From Schizosaccharomyces osmophilus (lineage: Eukaryota; Ascomycota; Schizosaccharomycetes; Schizosaccharomycetales; Schizosaccharomycetaceae), in the NCBI RefSeq assembly GCF_027921745.1, contig NC_079238.1, forward strand, positions 3,782,001-3,846,000: a DNA stretch of 64,000 bases. Direction: 5' to 3'. Position numbers and translations under genes: made by a program. The notes beneath the pieces are model-generated. The model saw nothing but the letters and a program-made list of their open reading frames with translations. It made no database searches and was not told where the DNA came from. Positions 1 to 9,561 of the stretch are shown here, in pieces. Each line of letters opens with the position of its first letter. Position 1 is the first letter of the stretch.

Positions 1-619
1 AGGGTTGTCTGGCGAAACTCTACACTTTTGTCAGCGTAATATTTGTTACCGCAGCATTTTGTTACTTTCTCTTAATGTTTGATGTGGATAAAATCATGGT
101 AGGATTCATATTTAAGAACAATGGTTTGAAAACTTAAATAATTTATTAACATTCGAATGCGTACAGTAAAAAGGTTGGTATTTATTCATTCTTTAATACA
201 TATTTGAAGATTTAATGTCGATTCCTACTATATATACTAGATGCGTATGCTAAGAATGTATTATAAGTGTATAACACTGTCATAACTGGTATACGATATT
301 ACTAATATCTTGATACAATAAATGTATTGTATTATCAAATACGTTATTACAAAACTAAATGTTCATTTTTGCGATTGAAAATTTTATAAATCTAGAACTA
401 AGGTTATATAGAAGCTGACTAATCCTAGAAAGATATATATACCTCTAATGGAAAGCTCAAATCTTCAGATTGGAAGATTTGACTGATCTAGCTAAATAAA
501 ATTGTTCATACAACTTACTTAGTGAATCAGATCCCTGGAAGCTGTTACTATTCTTCTATAGTACAAAAGTATCCAATTTAAAAGTCAAACATACAATTTT
601 ATGAATTGTTATTACTTAC
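1..619. other. Left-edge AT-rich sequence without a recognised gene
   Basis: I see no supported coding region here. It is AT-rich with many stops in all frames. A candidate acceptor lies near 536-550 on the minus strand and would follow the possible exon at 620-757, giving a few codons and a stop; this is too weak to annotate separately. Confidence 0.5.
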
Positions 620-757
620 ATCTTTTCCACTGAATACTTATTCTCATAACAAGTGAGATTCGTCCTGTGACAAACACAAGGAGTTTCATATTCCATAATG
701 CCATTGTACGTTCTAACTTTTCATTTTCGTAGAGTGAGAGTAAATTGGTCAATCGAC
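620..757 (-). CDS. Possible internal exon of an unidentified small gene
   Basis: On the minus strand a 138-base segment is flanked by a good acceptor (polypyrimidine-like stretch ending ATTACAG, just above 757) and a perfect GTAAGT donor starting at 619. Exactly one of three frames is open across the whole segment; it needs one base from an upstream exon and leaves one base for the next. The peptide contains LTNLLSLYENEKLERTMA followed by a hydrophobic part, MKLLVFVTGRISLV. I do not recognise the family. No convincing upstream exon was found in the 215 bases between here and the fsc1 stop codon at 973; an ATG at 905 opens only 12 codons. It may instead be a spliced non-coding transcript or a chance frame. 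Confidence 0.3.
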
Positions 758-972
758 CTGTAATTATATACAGTAAAGCATATCATAGGAGTATTTTTTA
801 ATGTTGCAAATATTTAAGTTATTCTCATATCATGAATCATTTAAGATCCTTCAATTGTTATTATCATTAAATTTGTTTATAAAACGAGGAATTAAGATGT
901 TCCATAATTCCCCAAACAATTAGTATCATTAGCTGAACATTGTAAATAATATACAGATCCTTAAGGGATGTT

Positions 973-3135
973 TTAAACAGAGTGAGCAGGACTTCCAGGA
1001 CGAAGAATAGATGATGCACGACTAGCTGGCATCAACAAAGGCTCTCTTTCTGACGCCCACATTTTCTGTTGGTAAATTTTGTAAGTTTTGTAACCACTAC
1101 TACTAAACACAGCAGCAGTAAAGAATCCAAGCAGAGAAACTCCAAAAGTTTTCCAGCTCGCGTCTCGCCTTGTAGGGATTGGAGATCGCACAAAGTAGAC
1201 ATGGCCGCAACTAGAGAAACCGCTTTCTTCTATATGTACCCACGGTCCATTATCAACTGACAAAAGAGAGTCATGGATAACGAACGACTTCTTCCCAGTA
1301 TCAATGATGTGTCGGTCGGCGAAAGAAAAGTCCTTTGTTTTTAAATCCGAGGCGGATAAAGGAGGAACCACAATGAACAATCCCTGGTCCAGCATGTCAG
1401 ATAGTCCTTGTTTTTCAAGCAAGCTTAAAAATTCTTGTCTTCCTCCAGCAATAATCATGCTGCGTTGCGATATAGGGAAAGGAACGACTAATCTGCTCAA
1501 GATGTGAACGACACCTTCTTGGACCAACATGTCACGCGTTTGCACATCGTACGGAAGACCATTTATATATATTATATCGGTATTCTCAGCCTCACTTTCA
1601 ATCATAATACTTTTACCAGATATGGTCGTATAATTACCAGAAGTCCAAGAATCCTCACTTGACCCGAAATAATGTTTTCCCTGAAAAACGTACTCAAGAA
1701 ACAGATTTTGCATCATTTCCATATTATTCTCTAATGCTTTTCGTACAAGCCCCAGCTTCATCCAAGCATCATTTTCAACCAAAAACCAAGTACTATTGGG
1801 ATCCTCTCCAAGACCGAGCGCAGCTAGATATCGTACACTCATAGAAATTTCATCCAATAAAATGAGTTGGGAGAGCAAAGGTCTTGGGGGCTCAATGTCT
1901 TTTTCAATAAGAAACAAACTTACGTTGCCGATCGTCTCCCGATCAATAGAATGCGAGTCGAAATTAACGTATAATGCTCCCGTCGTATCTGTAGCAACTC
2001 TTATTAAAGCGCTATGTTCATCATGGCTCTTAGAATTCGTCTTGGACAAGTAATATTTATTTACTTTGGGCATATAAAAGTTTTCCATTATATGGTAATC
2101 GATATCAGAGGTTTCACGGAAAGCCCAGTTCGTAGGTGCAAAGATTCCTCTGTATGATGATGTATCCGCAGCTATATACTCCCTTTTTTGAGAAACTTTT
2201 TCACTAAACCAGGTTGCTCCTAAGCCTATCAAGTATTTAGCGGGTGTAAACACAATGACCTCGGGATTTAGGAGAGCTGGTAAAACGTGTATAGCACCAT
2301 TGCGGGTGACTAAATCAAAATTATAGGAAGGAGTGTCATTAAAATATAAAATTTTACTGGGCTTGTCGTATTGTAATGTCACGACAACTCCATTTCTTAA
2401 AGTAAAATTCTTGGGCTCAACAACGTCGTCAGCGTACACTCTTTCATGGATGACAGAATGCTGATTAAAAAGAGTTTTTACATCTTCAGTTGCATAAATT
2501 GAGTACATATAGCTTAGCTCTGTATTTGTAAACGTATTGATGAATACACTTGTTGTAGGAACAAACAAGGTAGTTGATTCATATTCACCAACCCAGGCAG
2601 AAGACAAGCGGTAAAATATGCTATATTCGCTTTCCGAACTAAGAATATCCAACGAACTAGGTGGAAGAGTGAGAAGTTGATCCACGACTTGAACGATACC
2701 GCTGTCGGCTTGCCAGTTGGGTTTGACGATGTAAACGTCGTTTACGAGGTCATAGGGGTTATTCGAATCCCCTTTATGTGTAACTTTTAAGGCAATTGGT
2801 AAGCCGTCGGCTGCTTTAAGCTCAGTAGGGAAGACTGTACGATTGAAATCCGTCGTATTCAATACGTGGTACGGCCATACTGGATCAACGGTATCACCAC
2901 GAAACGCTTCGTTTAAAGGAGCAAAGAATGTTAATCCTTTATTTCGATTCAAATAAGGAATAAAATGATCCTGCTGTAGATGCCTTATTAAATGAAAGAA
3001 GTTGGGACTTGAAGATAGTAAATCAACAATTGACGTTGATTCACTATGCAATGCAGCCTGTACAGGAATCAAGGAAAAGATGAAATATATATATATAATA
3101 TTGCTCCAAAACAACATCGCATTTCTTCGTATCAA
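973..3135 (-). CDS. fsc1: Fasciclin (FAS1)-domain vacuolar membrane protein, Fsc1-like
   Basis: The 720-residue intronless frame starts with a hydrophobic signal sequence (residues about 7-27), followed by a lumenal part with repeated FAS1 signatures: a first unit near residues 35-75 (LTFFAPLNEAF), others near 185-200 (LFVPTTSVF), 325-340 (IFAPTNWAF) and 415-460. A single transmembrane segment lies near residues 665-685 (FGVSLLGFFTAAVFSSSG), followed by a short basic cytoplasmic tail ending in PGSPAHSV. This is the layout and length of S. pombe Fsc1, which is needed for autophagosome-vacuole fusion. Two start codons are close together (3135 and 3117); either leaves the signal sequence. The function is transferred by family; membrane topology is inferred from the sequence. 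Confidence 0.88.
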   Translation of the reverse strand: MIRRNAMLFWSNIIYIYFIFSLIPVQAALHSESTSIVDLLSSSPNFFHLIRHLQQDHFIPYLNRNKGLTFFAPLNEAFRGDTVDPVWPYHVLNTTDFNRTVFPTELKAADGLPIALKVTHKGDSNNPYDLVNDVYIVKPNWQADSGIVQVVDQLLTLPPSSLDILSSESEYSIFYRLSSAWVGEYESTTLFVPTTSVFINTFTNTELSYMYSIYATEDVKTLFNQHSVIHERVYADDVVEPKNFTLRNGVVVTLQYDKPSKILYFNDTPSYNFDLVTRNGAIHVLPALLNPEVIVFTPAKYLIGLGATWFSEKVSQKREYIAADTSSYRGIFAPTNWAFRETSDIDYHIMENFYMPKVNKYYLSKTNSKSHDEHSALIRVATDTTGALYVNFDSHSIDRETIGNVSLFLIEKDIEPPRPLLSQLILLDEISMSVRYLAALGLGEDPNSTWFLVENDAWMKLGLVRKALENNMEMMQNLFLEYVFQGKHYFGSSEDSWTSGNYTTISGKSIMIESEAENTDIIYINGLPYDVQTRDMLVQEGVVHILSRLVVPFPISQRSMIIAGGRQEFLSLLEKQGLSDMLDQGLFIVVPPLSASDLKTKDFSFADRHIIDTGKKSFVIHDSLLSVDNGPWVHIEESGFSSCGHVYFVRSPIPTRRDASWKTFGVSLLGFFTAAVFSSSGYKTYKIYQQKMWASEREPLLMPASRASSILRPGSPAHSV

Positions 3136-3910
3136 TGACCGTCTGATGTTTGAAGTTGGGTGTGTAGTAGAGGTAAATTGAAAACATCCCGAAATAATAT
3201 TTATAGAGCGGCTATGCGCTATAAGGGATTTCTTATTAGATTCATTTATTTATGTTTATTGAGACTTTTGTTTACCACAAAATGAACGACGGGCATATTT
3301 ATCGCCCTGTAAACAATGTATATATAGTCAACGATAAGTGCTTAGCTATATTCCTGTACAATTCCTTTCTCTGTCAATTTTTAATGGCTCCATCCATCAT
3401 TTGCTTTCCTTTAGCTTTCCAAAAAATGATGCTTTCTTCTTGATTGAAAGAAATGTCTTAGGGATCTGGCTTGCTTAAAATTTTACTAATAAATATGAAT
3501 TGTCTAAAATTCTTCAAAATATCCTTCAATGTCTTTCGATTTGAATTGTTTTGGTTCTACAAGTAGCTCTGTAATATCAAATGTGAGGATCTATAACACC
3601 AAAAATAGTCTTTCATTTACTCAACTAAAACAAAAAGAGTCATTTTTTCTGTTTGCCTCAACTATTAGCAACGTATGGTTCTTTGCTTGGTAGAATACTC
3701 TTTTCTTGTTTTAAACCATTTATATGTTTATTAGTATACTAAAACGAACCGCCTTATAAAGCTAACAACACCACTAAAGGCTTTTAGAAAGTGCGTTCCA
3801 TCTCGCTTCATTAATGTCTTGTTCACAATTTAAAAACCCTGTAATTTACCCATTCTTGGCATATTGCTAATTTCTTTTCAAACGGCACTGTGATTTAGAC
3901 ATCCTTAAAA
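3136..3910. other. Divergent intergenic region fsc1 / rpc19
   Basis: This 775-base promoter region serves two divergent genes. It is AT-rich. A short plus frame at 3252-3443 has no family resemblance and is judged chance. I saw no clear named regulatory box. Confidence 0.5.
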
Positions 3911-4573
3911 ATGGCAGCAATGACAGATGTTACAGACCCTACCTCCGTTGCTATGGAGTTGGGTAGCGAAAAAATCACAATTGTACGTGAGTGAGGTTCT
4001 GTAGAAGCATTGAAGGTGTCTGATTCCAATTTTCTACGTCTATGAAATGAAGTGTATTAAGCGTATGGTATACTAATGAGTTTACTAGTTGCCTGGCCAT
4101 TCTGCAGATTTTACGTCTGTCACATTCCAAATTTTAAAAGAAGATCATACTTTGGGAAACTCCCTTCGTTATATGATCATGAAAAAGTAAGGAATTAAAT
4201 ACAAATGGAATACTTACTGACTTTTTTTTCTTAGTCCTGAGGTCGAATTCTGTGGTTATTCGATCCCTCATCCCTCAGAAGCCAAGATGAATCTTCGAAT
4301 CCAGACACTTCGTAAGTAAAAAGCAAAGAAAAGGGACTTTGAATTGAAAAAGCTGAAATAAGTGGTTCGTTACTTATCACATCTTATCTTTTCAGGATGT
4401 TCTCTTGATCGGTTTATCAATGTAGCTAACCTTTTCTCTTTGTAGCCAGCACAACGGCAGTTGAAGCACTCAAGAAGGGATTGGATGATTTGATGGATCT
4501 TTGCGATGTTGTTACAGACTCTTTCAATAAGGAGCTTCAGAACAAGGATCAATCTATGCAGATTGACGCTTAA
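3911..4573 (+). CDS. rpc19: RNA polymerase I and III subunit AC19
   Basis: Four exons (3911-3982, 4089-4186, 4235-4311, 4446-4573) give a 124-residue protein. All three introns have consensus donors (GTACGT, GTAAGG, GTAAGT) and keep the frame. The core holds the alpha-subunit dimerisation fold of bacterial RpoA/archaeal Rpo11 relatives: [18 protein letters not shown], then the [15 protein letters not shown] turn and MNLRIQT. The C-terminal helix ([18 protein letters not shown]) is typical of eukaryotic AC19. The subunit pairs with AC40 in the assembly core of Pol I and Pol III in the nucleus. No continuous long frame exists, because the introns break every frame, so the gene is easily missed. 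Confidence 0.93.
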
Positions 4574-5033
4574 GTTGCCTGTAAGCAACAAGTTCCTATG
4601 TTTCCTTTGGGATGCTGCTGAGGAAAAGCATGCATGGCTTTATATGTATGTGTTAGTCTCTCTCATTGGATCATTCGTTTAGTTTTTGTCAAATATAATT
4701 ATGGGATTTTGGTTGAAAGCGACTGCTTGGGAATTTTTGTAGTTTCATTCTCATTGAAATTTCTGATTGTGAATATCAAGTACACTTAGTATTATGAACC
4801 GATTTTCTTTTCTTTTCATAGTCTGTCAATAATGTAACGAATAATCCTCGATCAAGTGTATTAAGAAGACAACAAACAAAAATTAGATTTGCTGTACTTA
4901 AGTACTAAACATTGCTTTCCATTTTTCCTTTTCTACTTTTTTACACATTACTAGATGCTCAATTCTTCTTAGTACTAAGGTACCTCTTCCTTAAACATCG
5001 CCGAACGGCAAGTCTATCGAAATATACATTTTC
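4574..5033. other. Intergenic region between rpc19 and the CAAX protease gene
   Basis: This 460-base stretch carries the 3' flank of rpc19 and the upstream region of the CAAX protease gene, both on the plus strand. I see no coding or RNA signature in it. Confidence 0.5.
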
Positions 5034-5864
5034 ATGATCCATACATTCCTTGTTTCTACCTGCTATACTTGTTTGTACATTGGATCCCTATACATCTTTG
5101 CAGTAGGAAGACCAAAGCCTGGTTTGGTTCGTAATAATCCAAATGTTGTTTTGGCACGATGCATTGGAGTAATCATTGCGTCTTTTCTATCTTGTTTCTT
5201 TACAAATTGGTTATGTAATATTAATCCCCTTGTTTCTTTCGATTTCAAACAGACTGTAAAATGCCTGTTGCATGTAGGAATCCTATTTTTGGGGCCATTA
5301 TATCAGACGATCTTCATTGACAAATTGTACAAGGACTGTATAGAATATCTATTTTTTGAAATTAGGAATTTAGCGACTTGGCGGAACCTAGTTATTGTAC
5401 GTGACTAGCATAACTTTTATTCTTTTCGAGCATATCATATACTGACTTATTAGGGGCCTCTATCAGAAGAGGTAATGTTTCGCTGTGCCATGATTCCTTT
5501 ATTTGAAAGAGCAAACTACTCTCGGAAAGAAACCATCCTCTCGGCGCCCTTTCTCTTCGGGTTTGCTCACTTTCATCATTCCTACGAACTTTTGCTGAGT
5601 TACCCGGGAGCATATGTGATTGCAATGGTACAATTCCTAGTGCAATTCTTCTACACAACATTATTTGGATGGTATAGCACGTATGTATTTCTACAGACTC
5701 ATAGCTTATGGCCTACATTTCTAATTCACTCTTTTTGCAACTTTATGGGATTGCCCGTATTTTACGGAAGAATTGGAACAACTTTTCAGACGACTATCTA
5801 CTATACTCTACTAATCACCGGCCTCTTTCTTTTTGTCATTACCTGGAATATGTTTTATTCGTAA
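5034..5864 (+). CDS. CAAX prenyl protease 2 (Rce1 type), ER membrane
   Basis: Two exons (5034-5396 and 5454-5864) join in phase 0 across a 57-base intron (GTACGT, branch CTGAC, TTAG) to give 257 residues. The protein is strongly hydrophobic with about six to eight membrane segments. The ABI/CAAX family catalytic residues are visible right after the splice junction: GPLSEEVMFRCAMIPLF (EExxxR, residues about 126-131), FGFAHFHH (about residues 165-172) and HSFCNFMG (about residue 210). Rce1 enzymes remove the last three residues of farnesylated or geranylgeranylated CAAX proteins such as Ras at the ER. The length suits S. pombe and S. cerevisiae homologues. The intron falls immediately before the catalytic motif, so an unspliced message would lack activity. 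Confidence 0.92.
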
Positions 5865-5932
5865 ATTTCGGTATTAAATAGGTATTTAGCCTCCATATTT
5901 TCTTTTTTTTGTAAAGGTAATGAAAAAAATTA

Positions 5933-7126
5933 TTATATCACAAATGCCTGTTGATTCATTTGTGATTTGGCTAGACGACAGACAAGCGCACTCAATTGAA
6001 GCAATGTCTGTACTCCTTCCAAAACAATCATATGCGTAGTTCCAATTTCCTTAAGCATTTCCAACCGACTAAATTCTGGTATCTCATTCATTGTTTTCAC
6101 AACACGAAACATGTTTGTGACGATGTCCACTGCACTGTAGCCAAGGCCCCATACGTCTTTCAGCTTTGCCAAAGCCGTATCGATGTCGCCAGAATGACAA
6201 GCTTGAAGAATCGCATAGATGGCTACAGGAGACGGCTGGTCTGCCACCCGAAAGACATTTTCCCCGTTGACTAAGTCGAAGCCCGACACTGTGCTTTGTA
6301 AATTGTTGACGGCCTGTCGCATATCACCTTCTGCAGTCATAATAAGAGCGGCCATACCATCATCCGTATATGTTACATTTTCCAATTTACATATTTCAAG
6401 CAAACGCTGCAAGACTTGTTGTTCTGTTAACCTCGAGTATCTCAAAATAGCACAACGAGATTGGATGGGCTCAATAATTTTGTTGGATTGATTGCAGGCT
6501 AGAGCAAATCTTGTCGTGTTGCTATAAATCTCCATTGTTCTTCGTAAAGCTTGCTGTGCGCCTGCCGTCATACTATCTGCTTCATCGAGGATGATTATTT
6601 TGTGACGACCTGGCGGAAGAATCACCTTTTTCTGGGCAAATCCTTTTATTTTGTTTCTAACAACGTCTATACCTCTCTCATCCGATGCATTAAGTTCTAG
6701 TATTCCCTCTCGACAGGCTGAACCCAAGAGCATATTTGCCAAGCAGATGATGGAAGTAGTTTTACCGATTCCTGGCATTCCCTTTTACGAATTAGTCGTA
6801 GTCAAAAGAGATTAACATACCGAAATAATCAGATGAGGCATATTGCCATCTTCAGCTATCACTTTTAAACGATCGACTGTTTCTTCATTTCCAACCACAT
6901 CATCAAGTACTACCGGTCTATACTTCTCAACCCTTTACCTTATGCATTAGCTATTTGTAATCAGAATATCTTAAGCCATCGTGCATTGGTACAAAGTCGT
7001 CATTTGACTTGGTTGACCATTAAAAGCGAAAAAACGATGCATTCGTCCCGTTTAAACTTACCAAGGTAATTCATATCGTACCGCATTTTTTGTTGCTGAA
7101 GAAGTAGACATAACTGAATCACCCAT
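5933..7126 (-). CDS. rfc4: Replication factor C small subunit
   Basis: Three exons read on the minus strand (7126-7062, 6932-6821, 6781-5933) give 341 residues. The clamp-loader AAA+ motifs are intact: ELPWVEKYRP at the N-terminus, Walker [11 protein letters not shown] (residues about 60-68, spanning the last splice junction), Walker [11 protein letters not shown] (about 121-130), the trans-acting arginine finger SRC (about 167-169) and the C-terminal collar. It loads PCNA at primer ends and works in RFC and RFC-like checkpoint clamp loaders. Two in-frame ATGs exist, 7126 and 7111; I use the first. Length agrees with S. pombe Rfc4 (about 342). It is divergent from mcb1, with an MluI box 46 bases upstream of the start. 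Confidence 0.93.
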
Positions 7127-7635
7127 TTTTGCGCACTGTCTACCTATGGGCAAGTATTCGGTGGAGGGTGGACGCGTCCAAGTCTCAGCATCGAGTAGGA
7201 ATACAATACCTACTTTAAACGCAGTAAAACAAGAAGGAGAAAAGCAAAGAATCTACTTTGTATGAAAGACATTATTAACTTGAAGCGAAATACTGTTTAC
7301 CTTGAGCTCATGCGCGAAATGTAAATTAGGAGATCATTCCTTCACCAAAGGACCAACTTTGAAACATTTATATCTGTTTCGTTCGTTTTTTAAGTATTTT
7401 CTATAAACAGCGAACAATTAATGATATTTGATGGATGTAAAGCCCAAAACTGGTTTATTTTGTTTCATTTCGCGTATACTGAGCTTAAAATATAAGCGAG
7501 ATTAGCATATAGCTTAAAACTGCTAAATTGGTTTGAGGATCAACGGCAAATTAATGAACAATCTCAATACATATATCTTTACAAAACCAATAGGTTTCCC
7601 TTTTTCTCTCCATTCAGCAAGAGGACAAGGAGAGT
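7127..7635. other. Divergent promoter region rfc4 / mcb1
   Basis: The 509 bases separate two replication genes transcribed away from each other. Apart from the ACGCGT core at 7172-7177 I see no coding or RNA signal. The half closer to mcb1 is AT-rich. Confidence 0.6.
7172..7177. promoter_or_regulatory. MluI cell-cycle box core (ACGCGT)
   Basis: The palindromic hexamer ACGCGT sits inside GGACGCGTCC, 46 bases from the rfc4 start and about 460 from the mcb1 start. In fission yeast MBF (Cdc10-Res1/Res2) binds this core upstream of G1/S genes, so the position between two replication genes fits. Only one copy is visible, whereas strong MBF promoters often carry two or more; function is inference. 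Confidence 0.45.
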
Positions 7636-9202
7636 ATGGTAGCCCAATTATCCGAAGTTTTTTTAAAAGACCCACAATCGTTTCTTCAAAAGATTCAAGA
7701 TGCGTCTCTGTCAAATCCAGGTAAACCGGATCTTCAAGGCAGTTTAGGGATTGAGGAGGCGGTTTCCGATTTATTTTTAAATAAAGATGAATTAGAAAAA
7801 GTAAGTTATGCCTTTCAGTCTGGGTTTGGATGAAGGAACTAACGCTTAGATCCCAAATTTTGCCAGTTGTAATCCTAACGAGCTAAGATCCGGGCAATTG
7901 CTTAGATTACAAGGAATGATTCAAGATACAAACTTTGGACATGAGTTTTTTGCAGGAGCAATCAAAATGAACGATCAATATTGGCGAGGATGTCGCTACA
8001 TTCTCAGTTGCAGTGAAGATGAATCCTATGTGGATGAGAACAAAATGGTGCTTGACGAACGATACTCTTTGTTTTTAACTAATATTCCTGGCGAGCTGAA
8101 ATCCAACAAAGTAGATTCCTTGGATTCAGAAGAAGAGAATGAGCCGTATAAAGATCTGATCATGAAGTATTCCAATAGAACACTGGGAAAGGAAGATTTT
8201 GGCTTTTGCGTAAAATGCTATGGTGGAATGGAAACTCGACTTCGTGTTTGTCAAGCTGTCGACATGCTTGGTATGTACGAGGAGCCAAGCGAATATTCTG
8301 ATGGGCTTCCAATTCTTCATTTAATTACATTTGAAGATTTCAGGCAACCTTCTTCCATCACGTATCCATCTGAGGAAGAAGCTGAACATCTACGGTCAAA
8401 GCTGCTTACTCAATTCAACAAAATATTAGGAGATAATGTGGCATCCGAGTCGTTGCTGCTTTGTTTACTCTCCAACGTCGTTCATAGGGCAGACAGCTTT
8501 ATTGTTGGGTCTTTTAATTTAAACTTGACGAATTGCACACCAGAGCGTGCGTCAAGGATAATAAGCCTTTTAAAATATTTGACAAAAAGAACTGTTGTAC
8601 AAAAAGTAGACATCAATGAACTAAACAGGGAGCCACTATATCCCCGAAGTGATGGGGACACTCTATCGATCGGTCGTTTGCAATTGACACCAGGAACGTT
8701 ATTGATTTTAGATGAGACAGAACTTTCGAGCGGCACCTTGAATGATACAGGCGTTCGTAACGTCGCATTTTTATCCTTTCTCCTTTCTCAACAAGAGATT
8801 ACGTTTGCCTATCCCTTTAGTAGTTACAACATACAGACGGATGTAAGGATTATTGTCCTGAGTCATGGAAAGTCGATCTTGCCTGTAAATGCTGTCTACA
8901 CAAGCAAATTCGACGAGGCGTTAATGTCAAGCGAGACATCACTATCATCAGACGATTTGGAAGGATTATCGAATTATCTCAACCTGTGGACCCGCGCTAC
9001 CGACATACCAACGGATATGTTAGAGTTCATTCAATCCAATTATGTCCATTCGAGGCGAAGTGGTCTTCAGACAAATGAAAAAGTACTTTCTATTGAAATC
9101 AACTGCTCTCGTCTCTATGCAAAAAGTTTAGCCAGCAATTTGGTCTCGAGACAGCATTTTGAACAAGCATCCAGCTTAGTTGAACAATGGACAATTCCCT
9201 AA
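7636..9202 (+). CDS. mcb1: MCM-binding protein (MCMBP family)
   Basis: Exons 7636-7800 and 7850-9202 join in phase 0 (GTAAGT donor, branch CTAAC) to 505 residues. After the junction the sequence IPNFASCNPNELRSGQLLRL matches the region where this family starts its conserved core, followed by GMIQDTNFGHEFF. The middle half contains the acid linker and the C-terminal half a partly conserved AAA-like fold (GTLLILDETEL in place of a Walker B region; no intact P-loop is evident). S. pombe Mcb1 has about 501 residues, binds MCM subunits in place of Mcm2 and affects MCM dynamics in S phase. Its divergent partner rfc4 is also a replication gene. Confidence 0.9.
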
Positions 9203-9561
9203 AAACGACTGAAACGAGTGTGAACCACCTTCCGGTCTCAAGAAGCTTTGGTTTTTAAGTAGAATCACTTTATTATGTACATTAAAACTTATTATAATGA
9301 ATCCAGTTTCCTATTTCTACTCTTTCTTCTTTCTCCAGAAACTTTAACGAGCAGTAATGAATGCGGTAAAATCTTTTCACTGACGAATGCCTTTCTTATA
9401 TTCACCGTCCAGACGTAGGTACTAGTTCGAGAAATTCGTTCGAATTTGTCTTTCTTATACTAAATTCTGTATATAAATCTTCTTAAGCATCTTATCGAGT
9501 TCATACTTACACCGTTGCATATGTGGATGGCAAGGAAGTTCAATTTCATTTCGGAAACTCA
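9203..9561. other. Intergenic region mcb1 / pli1
   Basis: The 359 bases carry the mcb1 3' flank and the pli1 leader. From 9487 up to the pli1 start an open frame in register with pli1 reads YVDGKEVQFHFGNS but contains no ATG, so it is left as leader. Confidence 0.5.

Noticed and set aside
1796-2053. Plus-strand frame inside fsc1
   Set aside because: Lies fully within the fsc1 coding region on the other strand; no independent support.
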